Shown here: piece by piece, positions 34,603-43,713 of the stretch
Numbering within the stretch: the stretch's first letter is position 1
Layout: every line of letters begins with the position of its first letter
DNA from: Saprospiraceae bacterium
GTDB taxonomy: Bacteria > Bacteroidota > Bacteroidia > Chitinophagales > Saprospiraceae
Reading direction: 5' to 3'
NCBI GenBank assembly: GCA_020630955.1
Contig: JAHDIE010000004.1
Coordinates: forward strand, 1 to 57,375
DNA length: 57,375 nucleotides
Program-made: the position numbers and the translations under genes
Notes under the pieces: model-generated
Database searches by the model: none
What the model was told of the DNA's origin: nothing
The model's input: only the letters and a program-made list of their open reading frames with translations

Positions 34603-35733
34603 CTAAGAATTATTTGCCAACTTTAGTAAGTTAGTTTGTATATGCTTAGAAGTGCTTTCCCAACTAAAATCTTGAATTCTTTCAAGTCCTTGCTCTACTA
34701 ATTTTTTTCTTAACGAATGATCATCCAGGATATTCCCAATGGCTGATGAGATTTCCTCTACTGAATATGGGTCTACCAGCAAAGCAGCATCTGCTCCAAC
34801 CTCCTTCATGGCTGTTATATTAGACGTAATAACTGGCACACCGCAGCTCATTGCTTCTAAAATTGGAATACCGAAGCCTTCAAATAAAGAGGTAAAAAGA
34901 AGAGCTTCAGCGGTGGCCATAATGGCTTTCAGTTCATCACCAATATTATCCAAATAGATCACATCATTTGTATTGTAAATAGCTTCTTGTACATCTTTAC
35001 TTTTCCAGGCAAGCCGTCCAACAACAAGAAATTTAAGATTCGAAGACTTTGACTTTTTATAAGCTCCAAAGGCTTTGATCATTCTTAATACATTTTTCCT
35101 CGGATGAATTGCACCAACATACAAAATGAAAGGACAGTTTGAACTATATTTCTTTTGAACATATTTCTTTTTATCTAAATCAACCGGATTAAATCCTTCA
35201 GGACAAGCATTTCCTGCTATAGAGATCTTAGACGCTTGTATATCATATTTCTTAATAAGATCTTCTTTCCCAAAATTTGAAACAGTAATAATATGATCTG
35301 CCCGATGATGAAACTTAGGCGAGTACTTTTCTAAATATCTTTGCTGATACCTTGGAAGATGATTTTTAAATGTTTCAAAAACAATATCATGACTAACCAT
35401 TAAAGTTGGAACCTTTGACCTTAAGGAAACATAAATTTCAGGAGAATAAAGTACATCAATTTTGTACTTCTTAAATATTCGAGGAAGAGAATATTCAAAC
35501 CACCAAAACCACAACCAAGGATGTCTAGCTTGGGGACCAACTACAATCGGGTGAACATTTTTACTAAAAATAAAGTTCTGATCAAAGGCTCGATCGAAAA
35601 TAAAAAAGAATTGATGTTGAGGATTGTTATTTACCAGTCTTTTTGTGGTTTCGAGAATATATCTTGCAATTCCCTCTTTCCTGCCTGGTAATAACAGTCT
35701 CATATTGACTGCTATGTTTTGAGATTTATTCAA
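34603..35733 (-). CDS. GT4-family glycosyltransferase
   Basis: 376 residues with the GT-B architecture: an N-terminal acceptor lobe (NMRLLLPGRKEGIARYI opening), the inter-lobe FILYVGAIHPRKNVLRMIKAF (~205-225), and a C-terminal donor lobe with the EX7E motif in FEGFGIPILEAM followed by SCGVPVI (~290-310). These are retaining transferases using nucleotide sugars. The start overlaps the stop of the DUF3524 gene by 4 nt, so the two transferases form one unit. Acceptor and sugar unknown. Confidence 0.88.
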   Translation of the reverse strand: MNKSQNIAVNMRLLLPGRKEGIARYILETTKRLVNNNPQHQFFFIFDRAFDQNFIFSKNVHPIVVGPQARHPWLWFWWFEYSLPRIFKKYKIDVLYSPEIYVSLRSKVPTLMVSHDIVFETFKNHLPRYQQRYLEKYSPKFHHRADHIITVSNFGKEDLIKKYDIQASKISIAGNACPEGFNPVDLDKKKYVQKKYSSNCPFILYVGAIHPRKNVLRMIKAFGAYKKSKSSNLKFLVVGRLAWKSKDVQEAIYNTNDVIYLDNIGDELKAIMATAEALLFTSLFEGFGIPILEAMSCGVPVITSNITAMKEVGADAALLVDPYSVEEISSAIGNILDDHSLRKKLVEQGLERIQDFSWESTSKHIQTNLLKLANNS

Positions 35734-36821
35734 GCTATAAGCGTTTCAAAAAATTGGTCGTAGTGATTAATTTGTGTTGACCAAAGGTATTCTTTTGCTT
35801 TGTCAATCAAGCTATTTTTTAAATTTTCTTGGCTCCTATTTGCAACTTGAAATTTGAGTATTTTGATTAAATCTTCAGGTGAATCATAGAATAATTGTGC
35901 ATAAATCTCTTCGGCGAAGTGCTCTGGATACACCAATCTATTGGGTAAAATCGGGATTACACCGGATAATACCGCTTCCATAATTGAAATCCCAAAAAAG
36001 TCTTGATTACTTGTCACCGGCAAATAATCAGATTTATTGAGGAGTTTAATATATTCTTCATTGTTTTCTACAAAACCCCAATGAATAATCTCATTTGATA
36101 ATTTTATTTTTGCTTCATCAAATATTGCGGGATATTTTCTTGATCGAGCACCGATCACAATTAATTGAAAGTTAAGATCCTCCTTCAGATTGAATAAAGC
36201 CTTAAAAAATTGTTCAGGGTTTTTGTCATATTCCCATCGATGATTCCAAAGCAGAACTGGAATATTATTTTTACTCTTTTTATTTCGTGTGTCCTGAATT
36301 CCCAATGGTAAGACTTTACTATCTTTTTCCAATAACGCCATCTCTTTCATAGGAGAAAAGTCAGGTAGTTTCTTTAATAATTTTGATAACTCGCTAAAAA
36401 AAATGGATTTATGATAAGATGAGTTAAAACATGTTTGATTTGCAGAAAGCATGCTTTTAAATTGTATCATACCATAATGAAAATCTCTTCCTTTCTCAAG
36501 GTCTTGATCTAAGTTACTGATTGGATAGGAAAGTTGGTTTTCGTGCATATAATATAAAATAGGAACACGCTCCCAGCCTTTCGGCAAATTGGCTTTTAAC
36601 AAGGCAAGATCCAACATACTGGTTGCAATGATTAGATCTGGTTTGTTCTTATGTCCTTGCAGAATTTTAATAAATTCAAATGATGCTCCTTCTAATCTCC
36701 ATTTCCAATGTCTAGCAGGCAAAGCAATAATTTGGATTTGATGCTTTGAGTATTCCTTTAATTGATCAGCCCAAAGCTTATGACTACCCCCATAATAAGC
36801 TTCAAGTAATAAAATATTCAT
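35730..36821 (-). CDS. DUF3524-type glycosyltransferase, tRNA-queuosine alpha-mannosyltransferase-like
   Basis: 363 residues. The opening MNILLLEAYYGGSHKLWAD, then LPARHWKWRL (~54-63), YYMHENQLSYP (~112-122) and LLWNHRWEYDKNPEQFF (~198-214) are the signatures of the DUF3524/GTDC1 family. Human GTDC1 is the tRNA-Asp queuosine mannosyltransferase QTMAN. The C-terminal lobe has a GT-B donor site with FGISIMEAVLSGVIPILP. Bacterial members are less studied, so mannosylation of Q34 is inferred from the family. It sits 12 nt after the MopE-repeat gene and overlaps the GT4 gene. Confidence 0.8.
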   Translation of the reverse strand: MNILLLEAYYGGSHKLWADQLKEYSKHQIQIIALPARHWKWRLEGASFEFIKILQGHKNKPDLIIATSMLDLALLKANLPKGWERVPILYYMHENQLSYPISNLDQDLEKGRDFHYGMIQFKSMLSANQTCFNSSYHKSIFFSELSKLLKKLPDFSPMKEMALLEKDSKVLPLGIQDTRNKKSKNNIPVLLWNHRWEYDKNPEQFFKALFNLKEDLNFQLIVIGARSRKYPAIFDEAKIKLSNEIIHWGFVENNEEYIKLLNKSDYLPVTSNQDFFGISIMEAVLSGVIPILPNRLVYPEHFAEEIYAQLFYDSPEDLIKILKFQVANRSQENLKNSLIDKAKEYLWSTQINHYDQFFETLIA

Positions 36822-36833
36822 TGGGTGAAATCA

Positions 36834-39773
36834 CTAATGGCTAATAAAAAGTAATGTACTTGTTACATTTACATCATTGGCAATTTTCAACACATAACTA
36901 CCTTGAGAGATATTTGTCAATTCAATATGATCATGCGTATCTACTACTGTTTCAAGAATAACTCTTCCTTGAAGATTGATAAGCTGAACATTCAATTTAA
37001 TTTTTTCATTAGAGGCAATTACAAAATGGTCGCTTGCAGGATTGGGGTATATATTGATTTCTAAGTTTTCTAAATTTAAAATTGGTGTTAGGTCTTCTCC
37101 ATCACAATCTTCATCAATCCCATTATTGGGAATATCATCCGCATTGGGATTGATTAATGGGTCATCATCATCACAATCTTCATTGATACCAAACCCATCT
37201 TCATCCAAATCTGTAATACCAATTATACCATCACAATTTTCATCAATTAAATTATCTGGAATTTCTACAGCACCTGGATTGATTGCTGCGTTCAAATCAT
37301 CACAGTCTTCAGCAATACCGAAACCATCATTATCCAGATCTGTAATTTCAATGATGCCATCGCAATTCTCATCTATATCATTGTCAATGATCTCTATTGC
37401 TCCTGGGTTGATATTGGGGTTATTATCGTCACAATCTACATCAAAATCATAACCATCTCCATCTGTATCAGAGAGATTTACGACTCCATCACAATCTTCA
37501 TCGATATCATTATTGATGATCTCAATGGCTCCAGGATTAATGTTTGGATCTTGATCATTACAATCTTCATTAATCCCATACCCATCGCCATCAAGATCTG
37601 TAATACCAAATACTCCATCGCAATTTTCATCGATGTCATTGTCAGGTATTTCTTGCGCATCCGGATTGACTATAGGATCTTGATCATCACAATCTACTGA
37701 AGAATCAAAGCCATCTCCATCAGCATCTATAGTTAATTCAGAAGGACCATGTAAGAAATAATTTGCCAACGCTGTAAACTCTGCATCTACATAAAGATTG
37801 ATATCATTCAAATAATTTCCATTTGATATCGGCACCTGTGATAAACTAGGATTACCAACAAAAGTATTTGCGCAAATTGAATCAATAGGAGTGATTCTCA
37901 AATCTTCAATTCCTATTACATTCGGATCCAATGACATTAATCTTTCTAATTCAATATCCTTAAAATAAATTCTAACCAAAATCGGAGATTCTGGCTCAAA
38001 CTCTGATTCGATAGAAAGATTTCTCCTTAAAAAAGGTCTATTAAAATCATCATACCTATCTGTATCTGACAAATACAGAGAGACATTGGTTAATCCAAGA
38101 GAATTTCCTTTTGGATCGATCGCACAAACAATATTTCCATGTTCATCATACAACTTCATCAATCCATTAGTATTGGCGTTTGGCTCGGTAATTTCAATAC
38201 TGGCAAGCATTTCACAATTTCCAAGGTTTGTATCTGCAATTATAGAATTACAATCAGATCGTATCTGTTCAGGGCTATTACAAGGGAATCCATTATCCTC
38301 AATCGTAATTTCGATATTAGGATCGTTAATAAACCGGCAAATGCTTTCTATATCGCAAATGGTAAGCTTTGGATTATTTCTTATAAATATTTTATCATCA
38401 GCGTAAAGCAGATCATTTAGTCCTTGTATTGAAGTTAATTCTGCGTTATTTTCTATTTGGACATCTTTTTGACCTTGCGGATTATCGTCATTTATTCCAC
38501 CTACGAAGGTTAGACTTATTAAGTCATCAAGGTTTTCTAAGGATTCATTTTCAAAAATTTCAAGCTTACCATTAACTGATTGTAAATTAGCAAGTCCTGT
38601 AAGGTCTTTTAATTTCTGAGTCTGGGAAATAATCAATCCACCATTAATTTTCATATCACTGAACCCAGCAATGCTAATCAATTCTGGACAGGAATCGAAA
38701 GTTAAAGCGCCTTGTATTTCTTTAAGATCATTAAATCCAGTTACATCTATCAAGTTAGCGTGCTGTCCTATAAAAATTTCATTTCCAATATTCACGTTGT
38801 TGAAATCATCAAGATGTACCAGTGAATACAATTGCGATAATAAAAGATTATTTCCAATTCTTTCCAAACTAGATAACTGAGAAAAGTCTTCTATTTTTTC
38901 ACATAATCTCATGCTAAAATCAAACTCAATAAATTCAAGATTTGATAAACCACTTAGATCTTCAAGATTTTTACAATTATTAATATTTAACCTGCTCAAC
39001 CTTTCTATGTTTTCAAGACCATCTAAAGACTCTAGAGCAGTATTAAATTCTAATTCTAAAATATGTAACCTTTCAAATTGTTCAAAACCATTAAGGTTAA
39101 TCAGCGATGGATTATTAGATATGGTGATCCAAGTATATTCTGGTTTCAAATCATGCATTCCATCAAGGCTTGTGAGTGCAGCATTTGAATTTAATTGGAT
39201 CGAATTCGAATTCTTTAATTTTGAAAATCCATCAAGTGAATTTACTAGGTTATTGTTATTTATGATCAATTTGTCAGCTGTACTCAATGCATCAAATCCA
39301 TTAAAACTTGAAACATTCATATTGTTTATAGACAGATACTCAACGGATGATAGGTTGTTAAGTCCTACAAAATCCTTCATATTAAAATTGGAATGAAGAA
39401 CCAAGGAATCAAGTTCTATTACATGTTCTAAACCAGCAAGATTTTCTAAACTAGGATTTTCAGAAATTAGCAATGAGCCGTTGATTAACGGAATTGCGCC
39501 TAATGCATCTATCGACTTTACATTGGTTTCTATAATTTCTAATGTACCTGTAAAGGAAGCCAAGTTTGCTAAAGCATCGATATTGACAATATCAGAGCCT
39601 TTGATGATTAAATGGCCATCAAAGTCAGTACAAGCATCAAAAGTATTGCTGAAGTTATCAAGCTCAAATTGTGTTTCGATCGTAATTAACTGAGGACACT
39701 GAGCTGCCACCCCAAAAGACAACATTAGGAATAGGCATACACTTATGATATTAGTTTTCTGTGACCGCTTCAT
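36834..39773 (-). CDS. Secreted surface protein with receptor-L-domain-like repeats, five MopE metal-binding repeats and a T9SS sorting domain
   Basis: 979 residues from the ATG at 39773, which opens a good signal peptide (KRSQKTNIISVCLFLMLSF, AAQC). An upstream in-frame ATG at 39896 would bury it behind 41 charged residues. Residues ~20-500 are L-domain/LRR-like repeats (LTSIDGLENIERLSRL, NPSLINLNGFEQF). A beta-rich domain follows. Next are five MopE-type putative metal-binding repeats of 43 residues with the pattern DxDGDG, DCDDxDPxINPGAxEI, DxIDENCDG (PF11617-like). A type A sorting domain closes the protein (YPNPASDHFVIAS, SQGSYVLKIAND). It should be a T9SS-exported adhesin or ligand-binding protein. 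Confidence 0.82.
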   Translation of the reverse strand: MKRSQKTNIISVCLFLMLSFGVAAQCPQLITIETQFELDNFSNTFDACTDFDGHLIIKGSDIVNIDALANLASFTGTLEIIETNVKSIDALGAIPLINGSLLISENPSLENLAGLEHVIELDSLVLHSNFNMKDFVGLNNLSSVEYLSINNMNVSSFNGFDALSTADKLIINNNNLVNSLDGFSKLKNSNSIQLNSNAALTSLDGMHDLKPEYTWITISNNPSLINLNGFEQFERLHILELEFNTALESLDGLENIERLSRLNINNCKNLEDLSGLSNLEFIEFDFSMRLCEKIEDFSQLSSLERIGNNLLLSQLYSLVHLDDFNNVNIGNEIFIGQHANLIDVTGFNDLKEIQGALTFDSCPELISIAGFSDMKINGGLIISQTQKLKDLTGLANLQSVNGKLEIFENESLENLDDLISLTFVGGINDDNPQGQKDVQIENNAELTSIQGLNDLLYADDKIFIRNNPKLTICDIESICRFINDPNIEITIEDNGFPCNSPEQIRSDCNSIIADTNLGNCEMLASIEITEPNANTNGLMKLYDEHGNIVCAIDPKGNSLGLTNVSLYLSDTDRYDDFNRPFLRRNLSIESEFEPESPILVRIYFKDIELERLMSLDPNVIGIEDLRITPIDSICANTFVGNPSLSQVPISNGNYLNDINLYVDAEFTALANYFLHGPSELTIDADGDGFDSSVDCDDQDPIVNPDAQEIPDNDIDENCDGVFGITDLDGDGYGINEDCNDQDPNINPGAIEIINNDIDEDCDGVVNLSDTDGDGYDFDVDCDDNNPNINPGAIEIIDNDIDENCDGIIEITDLDNDGFGIAEDCDDLNAAINPGAVEIPDNLIDENCDGIIGITDLDEDGFGINEDCDDDDPLINPNADDIPNNGIDEDCDGEDLTPILNLENLEINIYPNPASDHFVIASNEKIKLNVQLINLQGRVILETVVDTHDHIELTNISQGSYVLKIANDVNVTSTLLFISH
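37098..37727 (-). repeat. Five tandem 129-bp MopE-type repeats
   Basis: Coding tandem repeat with exact 43-codon spacing inside the L-domain protein; the last copy is cut short at 38 codons. Asp and paired Cys positions are kept in all copies (DCDD/DCND and ENCDG/EDCDG). The family is named for calcium or copper binding in secreted proteins. Confidence 0.85.
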
Positions 39774-39987
39774 TACTTCTTGAAAAGACATTCCAAAGTC
39801 TACATCTTCATCATGCAGATGAGATGATCCCTCATCTTTCTGCCTCTCGAAGATACTACATATTTGGCTTAATTTTTCAATTGTGTTAATCATCATGAGG
39901 TAAACCCAATTAAGTTAGCTTTCGTCCTAGTTTTGCTTCATTTTAACGTGAAAAAGTGTCTTTTTGATAAGAAATTGACTAAATCTG

Positions 39988-40662
39988 CTAGAAATTTAAT
40001 ACAAATTCGACCATTGAGCTCAATTTAGGCTCTTTTGAGATATCTAAATTTAAAGCGCCAAGGGCCTTCGCAGTCTCCACAGTAGAAGGACCGGCACATA
40101 TTAAATGGCATTTTATCAGCTCAGGATATTGTCCAATAATAGATCTTAATGCCAATGGACTAAAAAAAAGAATATGTTTATAATCAAAGTGATTTATTTC
40201 CGGGCGGCAAATGATGGTTTTATAAACTTCAATGGTATCTATCGTTGATTTTTCATGCTCGAATTCTTTAGGGATACCAAAAGTCTTGTGATCATTTGTA
40301 AAATAGGTATAAGTCTTTTCTTCTTTCCAATTAATTGCTTCCGAAAGTTCCTTTTTTGAGTCGTATTTTTTTATTGTAAAATACCCCATTTCTGTTAATA
40401 ATTCAAAAGCTGAATCTCCTACACAGTATATTTTTTGTTCAAACTTCTTGTGGTATTTGGCAAGGATTAATTGAATTGACCGAATCGCATTTACGGAAGT
40501 AAAAATCCAATCATTGTATTTCTTAATAGCGTTAATTACTTCATTGGTATCAAAACTAATGTCAAACTTTATTGCAGAAACGATATCAAAGTCAAGCTCT
40601 GATTCAACCAATAACTTTAGATGAGATGAGGTGATATTTTTCGTAATGAGAATCTTTGACAT
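39988..40662 (-). CDS. hemD: Probable uroporphyrinogen-III synthase (HemD-like)
   Basis: 224 residues with the two-domain HemD pattern. It starts KILITKNITSSHLKLL, then has DWIFTSVNAIRSIQ (~51-64), IYCVGDSAFELLTEMGY, and the second-domain LFFSPLALRSIIGQYPE and CAGPSTVETAKALG. HemD closes hydroxymethylbilane to uroporphyrinogen III, the branch point for haem and cobalamin. HemD is weakly conserved, so the call rests on the spacing of these motifs. No other haem genes are adjacent. It has its own TATTTTTG element. Confidence 0.72.
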   Translation of the reverse strand: MSKILITKNITSSHLKLLVESELDFDIVSAIKFDISFDTNEVINAIKKYNDWIFTSVNAIRSIQLILAKYHKKFEQKIYCVGDSAFELLTEMGYFTIKKYDSKKELSEAINWKEEKTYTYFTNDHKTFGIPKEFEHEKSTIDTIEVYKTIICRPEINHFDYKHILFFSPLALRSIIGQYPELIKCHLICAGPSTVETAKALGALNLDISKEPKLSSMVEFVLNF

Positions 40663-40685
40663 CCTAGATAATTAAGTAAGGAGCG

Positions 40686-40693
40686 CAAAAATA
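40686..40693 (-). promoter_or_regulatory. Candidate -7 element (TATTTTTG) for hemD
   Basis: A TAnnTTTG match 23 nt upstream of the ATG at 40662. Confidence 0.4.
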
Positions 40694-40728
40694 GGATTTT
40701 GAGCTGGATAGCCTAATAATCTTATTGC

Positions 40729-41433
40729 TTATAAACCGACAATTATCATTATACCCGCCATAATCACCATTCCTAAATCTTCTATAATGGTTACAGTTGT
40801 CATTGGTAGATTAAAACCGGTCCCTAAGCAAGCACATTGAATTTCCCTTTTATTTGTAACGGCCTTAATGACGCCAATACTACTTATTCCCATAACAACC
40901 AAGGTTATTATATTGGTAATAAAGGGATTATAGTTCAAAATATAGGACATCCCTAAACATAACTCTACAAAAGGATAAACGTAGCCCCAAGTCTTAAACT
41001 TAGCAGCTATCAGATCATAATTCTGATATGCAGAAGCAAAGCCTTCTAAGTCCAAAAATTTGAAAAATGAAAATGAGACAAAAAATCCCCCCATGAAGAA
41101 TCGCATACTCTGCATAATGTCAAAAATACCATTGTTTATTTGACTTAAAACAACAAGTAAAATAATAAAGCTGATCACCAAAATGAGAGGCTTGAAAGAC
41201 TTATTTTTCGAAGAATCTTCAGTGGCAGAAAATGCCACGCTATACTTGGGATAATCCTTAAGCAAATCAATCATTTGTAACTGAGTAATTTTACCCTTTC
41301 CAGTAACGTTTACATTCCCAGAATCTTTATCTACAGATACATTACTTACACCTGGCAGAGAGCTGACCAATTCGCCTATTTTATTTACGCAATTATTGCA
41401 AGTAATACCATTAATAGTAAAGCTCGATTCCAT
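40729..41433 (-). CDS. HMA heavy-metal-binding domain fused to a MauE/DoxX-like membrane domain
   Basis: 234 residues. The N-terminal HMA domain (1-~70) has its metal site C12-x2-C15 in NGITCNNC. About five membrane helices follow (~80-232), and a cytosol-side CACLG motif (~199) is typical of MauE-like proteins. The domain pair suggests copper handling or disulfide/thiol chemistry at the inner membrane, but the metal and reaction are inferred. It is divergent from the cobalamin riboswitch locus and shares only the spacer with it. Confidence 0.78.
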   Translation of the reverse strand: MESSFTINGITCNNCVNKIGELVSSLPGVSNVSVDKDSGNVNVTGKGKITQLQMIDLLKDYPKYSVAFSATEDSSKNKSFKPLILVISFIILLVVLSQINNGIFDIMQSMRFFMGGFFVSFSFFKFLDLEGFASAYQNYDLIAAKFKTWGYVYPFVELCLGMSYILNYNPFITNIITLVVMGISSIGVIKAVTNKREIQCACLGTGFNLPMTTVTIIEDLGMVIMAGIMIIVGL

Positions 41434-41579
41434 ATAGTTAATACAATTAAGTAATGAAAAAGTTTTTATTCACCAAATTATCGATTCATCATTGGGAATT
41501 ATAAGCCCCATTTGAATATGTTGGATTTAATTATACTGGAAATGCATATTTTAGAAATGTAATGCATAATATTGTCTAG

Positions 41580-41736
41580 TTTTTGGTGCATGGCTGAAGG
41601 GCCATACTTAAAAGGGAATCCGGTGAAAATCCGGAGCAGTCCCCGCTGCTGTAAGCTTTATAACGCTTCCGCAAATATGTCACTGTCAATTAGATGGGAA
41701 GACGCAGAAGTAAAGCGAGCCAGAAGACCTGCCAGA
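41580..41736 (+). promoter_or_regulatory. Cobalamin riboswitch
   Basis: The B12-box and core are clear: GGGAATCCGGTG at 41614-41625, AATCCGGAGCAGTCCCCGC, CTGCTGTAAGC, CACTG near 41681, GGGAAG, and the conserved AGCCAGAAGACCTGCC at 41718-41733. These match the adenosylcobalamin/AqCbl riboswitch consensus. It leads into the btuB-like receptor 100 nt downstream, so B12 should repress that operon. Confidence 0.95.
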
Positions 41737-41760
41737 TACATTTTTGGATCAAAACTTCGG

Positions 41761-41823
41761 AGGAAAGTATAGGCCAGATTATTTGTGTACATGCAAATAA
41801 AGCCTGCCATATATACATCTTCC
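41761..41823 (+). promoter_or_regulatory. Candidate riboswitch expression-platform hairpin
   Basis: Between aptamer and ATG, an imperfect nested hairpin can form: AGGA with TCCT, GGC with GCC, and an inner ATTTG/CAAAT with an 8-nt loop. It ends 12 nt before the btuB ATG and has no T run, so control at translation initiation is more likely than termination. Confidence 0.4.
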
Positions 41824-41835
41824 TAAACGTATAAA

Positions 41836-43713
41836 ATGTACATAAAATATCAATTCTACCTAATGCTTATAAGCTTGCAGTTTGCAGCAGTTAGTGGTAT
41901 TGGTCAAATTGATACGATGATCCAAATCCAAGAAATTGTATTTAGTGCAGGTGTTCAAAGACTCCAAAATTGGGGAAGTAAATCAGAAGTAATATCAAAT
42001 AATTCATCTATTGAATATTCTGGAAAAGATTTGGGTCAATTACTGACAGAAGCTACTGGAATACATAGCAAATCTTATGGATCAAATAGCCTTACTACTA
42101 GTTCTATAAGAGGAGGTTCAGCAGGACATACTTTGGTTCTTTGGAATGGAATTCCTCTTTTAAGCCCAACTTTAGGCTTGCTTGATTTAGCATTAATTCC
42201 AAATGATCACCATTCAGTGGTAGAAGTCAGTAAAGGTGGAACCTCATCCTTATTTGGATCAGGTGCTATAGGGGGTATTGTTAATCTTGAAAATCAAGCC
42301 TATGATAATTCACCTACTTTGAATATCAATGTCCAATTTGGAAGTTTCAAACGACAAAGCTTAAGTGTAAAGTCTGACTATAAATTTGGAACACATAAGG
42401 CAAAAACTCAATTCTCTCATAAGCAGGCCAAAAATGACTTTGGTTTTTTAAGAGCTCCAAATCACCCCTTGGAAATACTCAAACACGCAGCATTTTTAAG
42501 CACGAATTTGAGCCAAGACTTCTACATCAATTTAAACCAAAATAATAAATTAAAAATACATTATTGGTGGCAAGAATCGATAAAACAAATTCCAGCTACC
42601 ATCACTCAAAATAAAAATGAATCGGACCAAAAAGATCATGCAAAGAGACTACTATGCAGCTGGATTAGAAATGGTCAAAACGACATGCTTGAAATTAAGC
42701 TTGCGACATTTAAAGAATGGCAAAAATATCAAGATGCAGCCATAAATCTCAACAGTAGAAATAGCTTTACTAGTCTAATTTCAGATTTAAGTTATAGAAG
42801 AAAATTGGGCGTCAAACAAGAAATTCTTTCAGGTACAACTTTCATTTTTACTAGAGCAAACACTGATGGATTTAATGAATCTAAGCAAGAACTAAGGACT
42901 AGTGCATGGTTAACCCATCGCTACCAAGGAAAAAAAATAAAACTTCAATCAAGTCTAAGAACTGAACTTATTGATGGTATGGTAATACCACTTACACCAA
43001 GTTTTGGATTTGAAATGATGCTGACTAAGCGCTTACTCTTTTTTGGAAAAGTATCAAGAAATTATAGACTACCTACCTTAAACGATCGATATTGGATCCC
43101 TGGGGGTAATGTTAATCTTTTACCTGAAATTGGATGGAGTCAAGAGTTGAGCATAAAGTCTAGTTGGAGTGACAATTCGCAATTAATACTAAGTCTATAC
43201 AATCGTAAAATTAATAATTGGATTTTATGGACTCCATTAGCTAATCAAGTATTTTGGAGCGCCCAAAATTTAAGCAAAGTTTGGAGTAGAGGAATTGAAA
43301 TAGAACATAAACAACAATTAAATATTGGAGTAATCGAATTGGAAATACGCAATTTTTACAACTTGGTAAAATCTACCAATGAAGTTGGAATTTTATTGCC
43401 AAATATTCCGAAAGGAGAACAATTAATTTATACTCCAATCCATCAATTAACCAATGCAATTACAGCAAAGCTGCAAACATTTGATTTGACACTTCAACAT
43501 ATTTACAGAAGTAAAAATAAAGGCATCAATGAAGACATAAAGGCATATCATCTCTTCAATGCCATGATAAAATATGAAACAACACTGTTTTCACAAAAAA
43601 CCTTCTTTTTCATTGATGTCAATAATATATTCAACACCAATTATTTTATCATTGAAAGAAGGCCAATGCCAAGAGCTAATTTCAACCTAGGTTTTAATCT
43701 AATATTAAATTAA
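41836..43713 (+). CDS. btuB: TonB-dependent outer membrane receptor, BtuB-like
   Basis: 625 residues with a signal peptide (YQFYLMLISLQFAAVSGIG). A TonB-box-like QEIVFSAGV lies near 32-40. The plug domain (~50-155) has LLTEATGIHSKSYG, SSIRGGSAGHTLVLWNGIP and EVSKGGTSSLFGSGAIGGIV. A 22-strand-type barrel follows (~165-625), ending in an aromatic-poor strand NFNLGFNLILN. The size and the cobalamin riboswitch in the leader identify it as a vitamin B12 transporter rather than a siderophore receptor. Its stop TAA is directly followed by the ATG of the DUF4465 gene, giving coupled expression. Confidence 0.9.
   Translation: MYIKYQFYLMLISLQFAAVSGIGQIDTMIQIQEIVFSAGVQRLQNWGSKSEVISNNSSIEYSGKDLGQLLTEATGIHSKSYGSNSLTTSSIRGGSAGHTLVLWNGIPLLSPTLGLLDLALIPNDHHSVVEVSKGGTSSLFGSGAIGGIVNLENQAYDNSPTLNINVQFGSFKRQSLSVKSDYKFGTHKAKTQFSHKQAKNDFGFLRAPNHPLEILKHAAFLSTNLSQDFYINLNQNNKLKIHYWWQESIKQIPATITQNKNESDQKDHAKRLLCSWIRNGQNDMLEIKLATFKEWQKYQDAAINLNSRNSFTSLISDLSYRRKLGVKQEILSGTTFIFTRANTDGFNESKQELRTSAWLTHRYQGKKIKLQSSLRTELIDGMVIPLTPSFGFEMMLTKRLLFFGKVSRNYRLPTLNDRYWIPGGNVNLLPEIGWSQELSIKSSWSDNSQLILSLYNRKINNWILWTPLANQVFWSAQNLSKVWSRGIEIEHKQQLNIGVIELEIRNFYNLVKSTNEVGILLPNIPKGEQLIYTPIHQLTNAITAKLQTFDLTLQHIYRSKNKGINEDIKAYHLFNAMIKYETTLFSQKTFFFIDVNNIFNTNYFIIERRPMPRANFNLGFNLILN

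Noticed and set aside
37042-37452. Long open frame on the plus strand
   Set aside because: It is antisense to the MopE repeats; its serine/proline-rich translation is a by-product of the repeat composition.
37098-37727. Regularly spaced repeats resembling a CRISPR array
   Set aside because: The 129-bp period is an exact codon multiple inside a reading frame and encodes MopE repeats; there are no spacers or cas genes.
39774-39896. Upstream ATG for the MopE-repeat protein
   Set aside because: It would place 41 charged residues before a clear signal peptide beginning at 39773.
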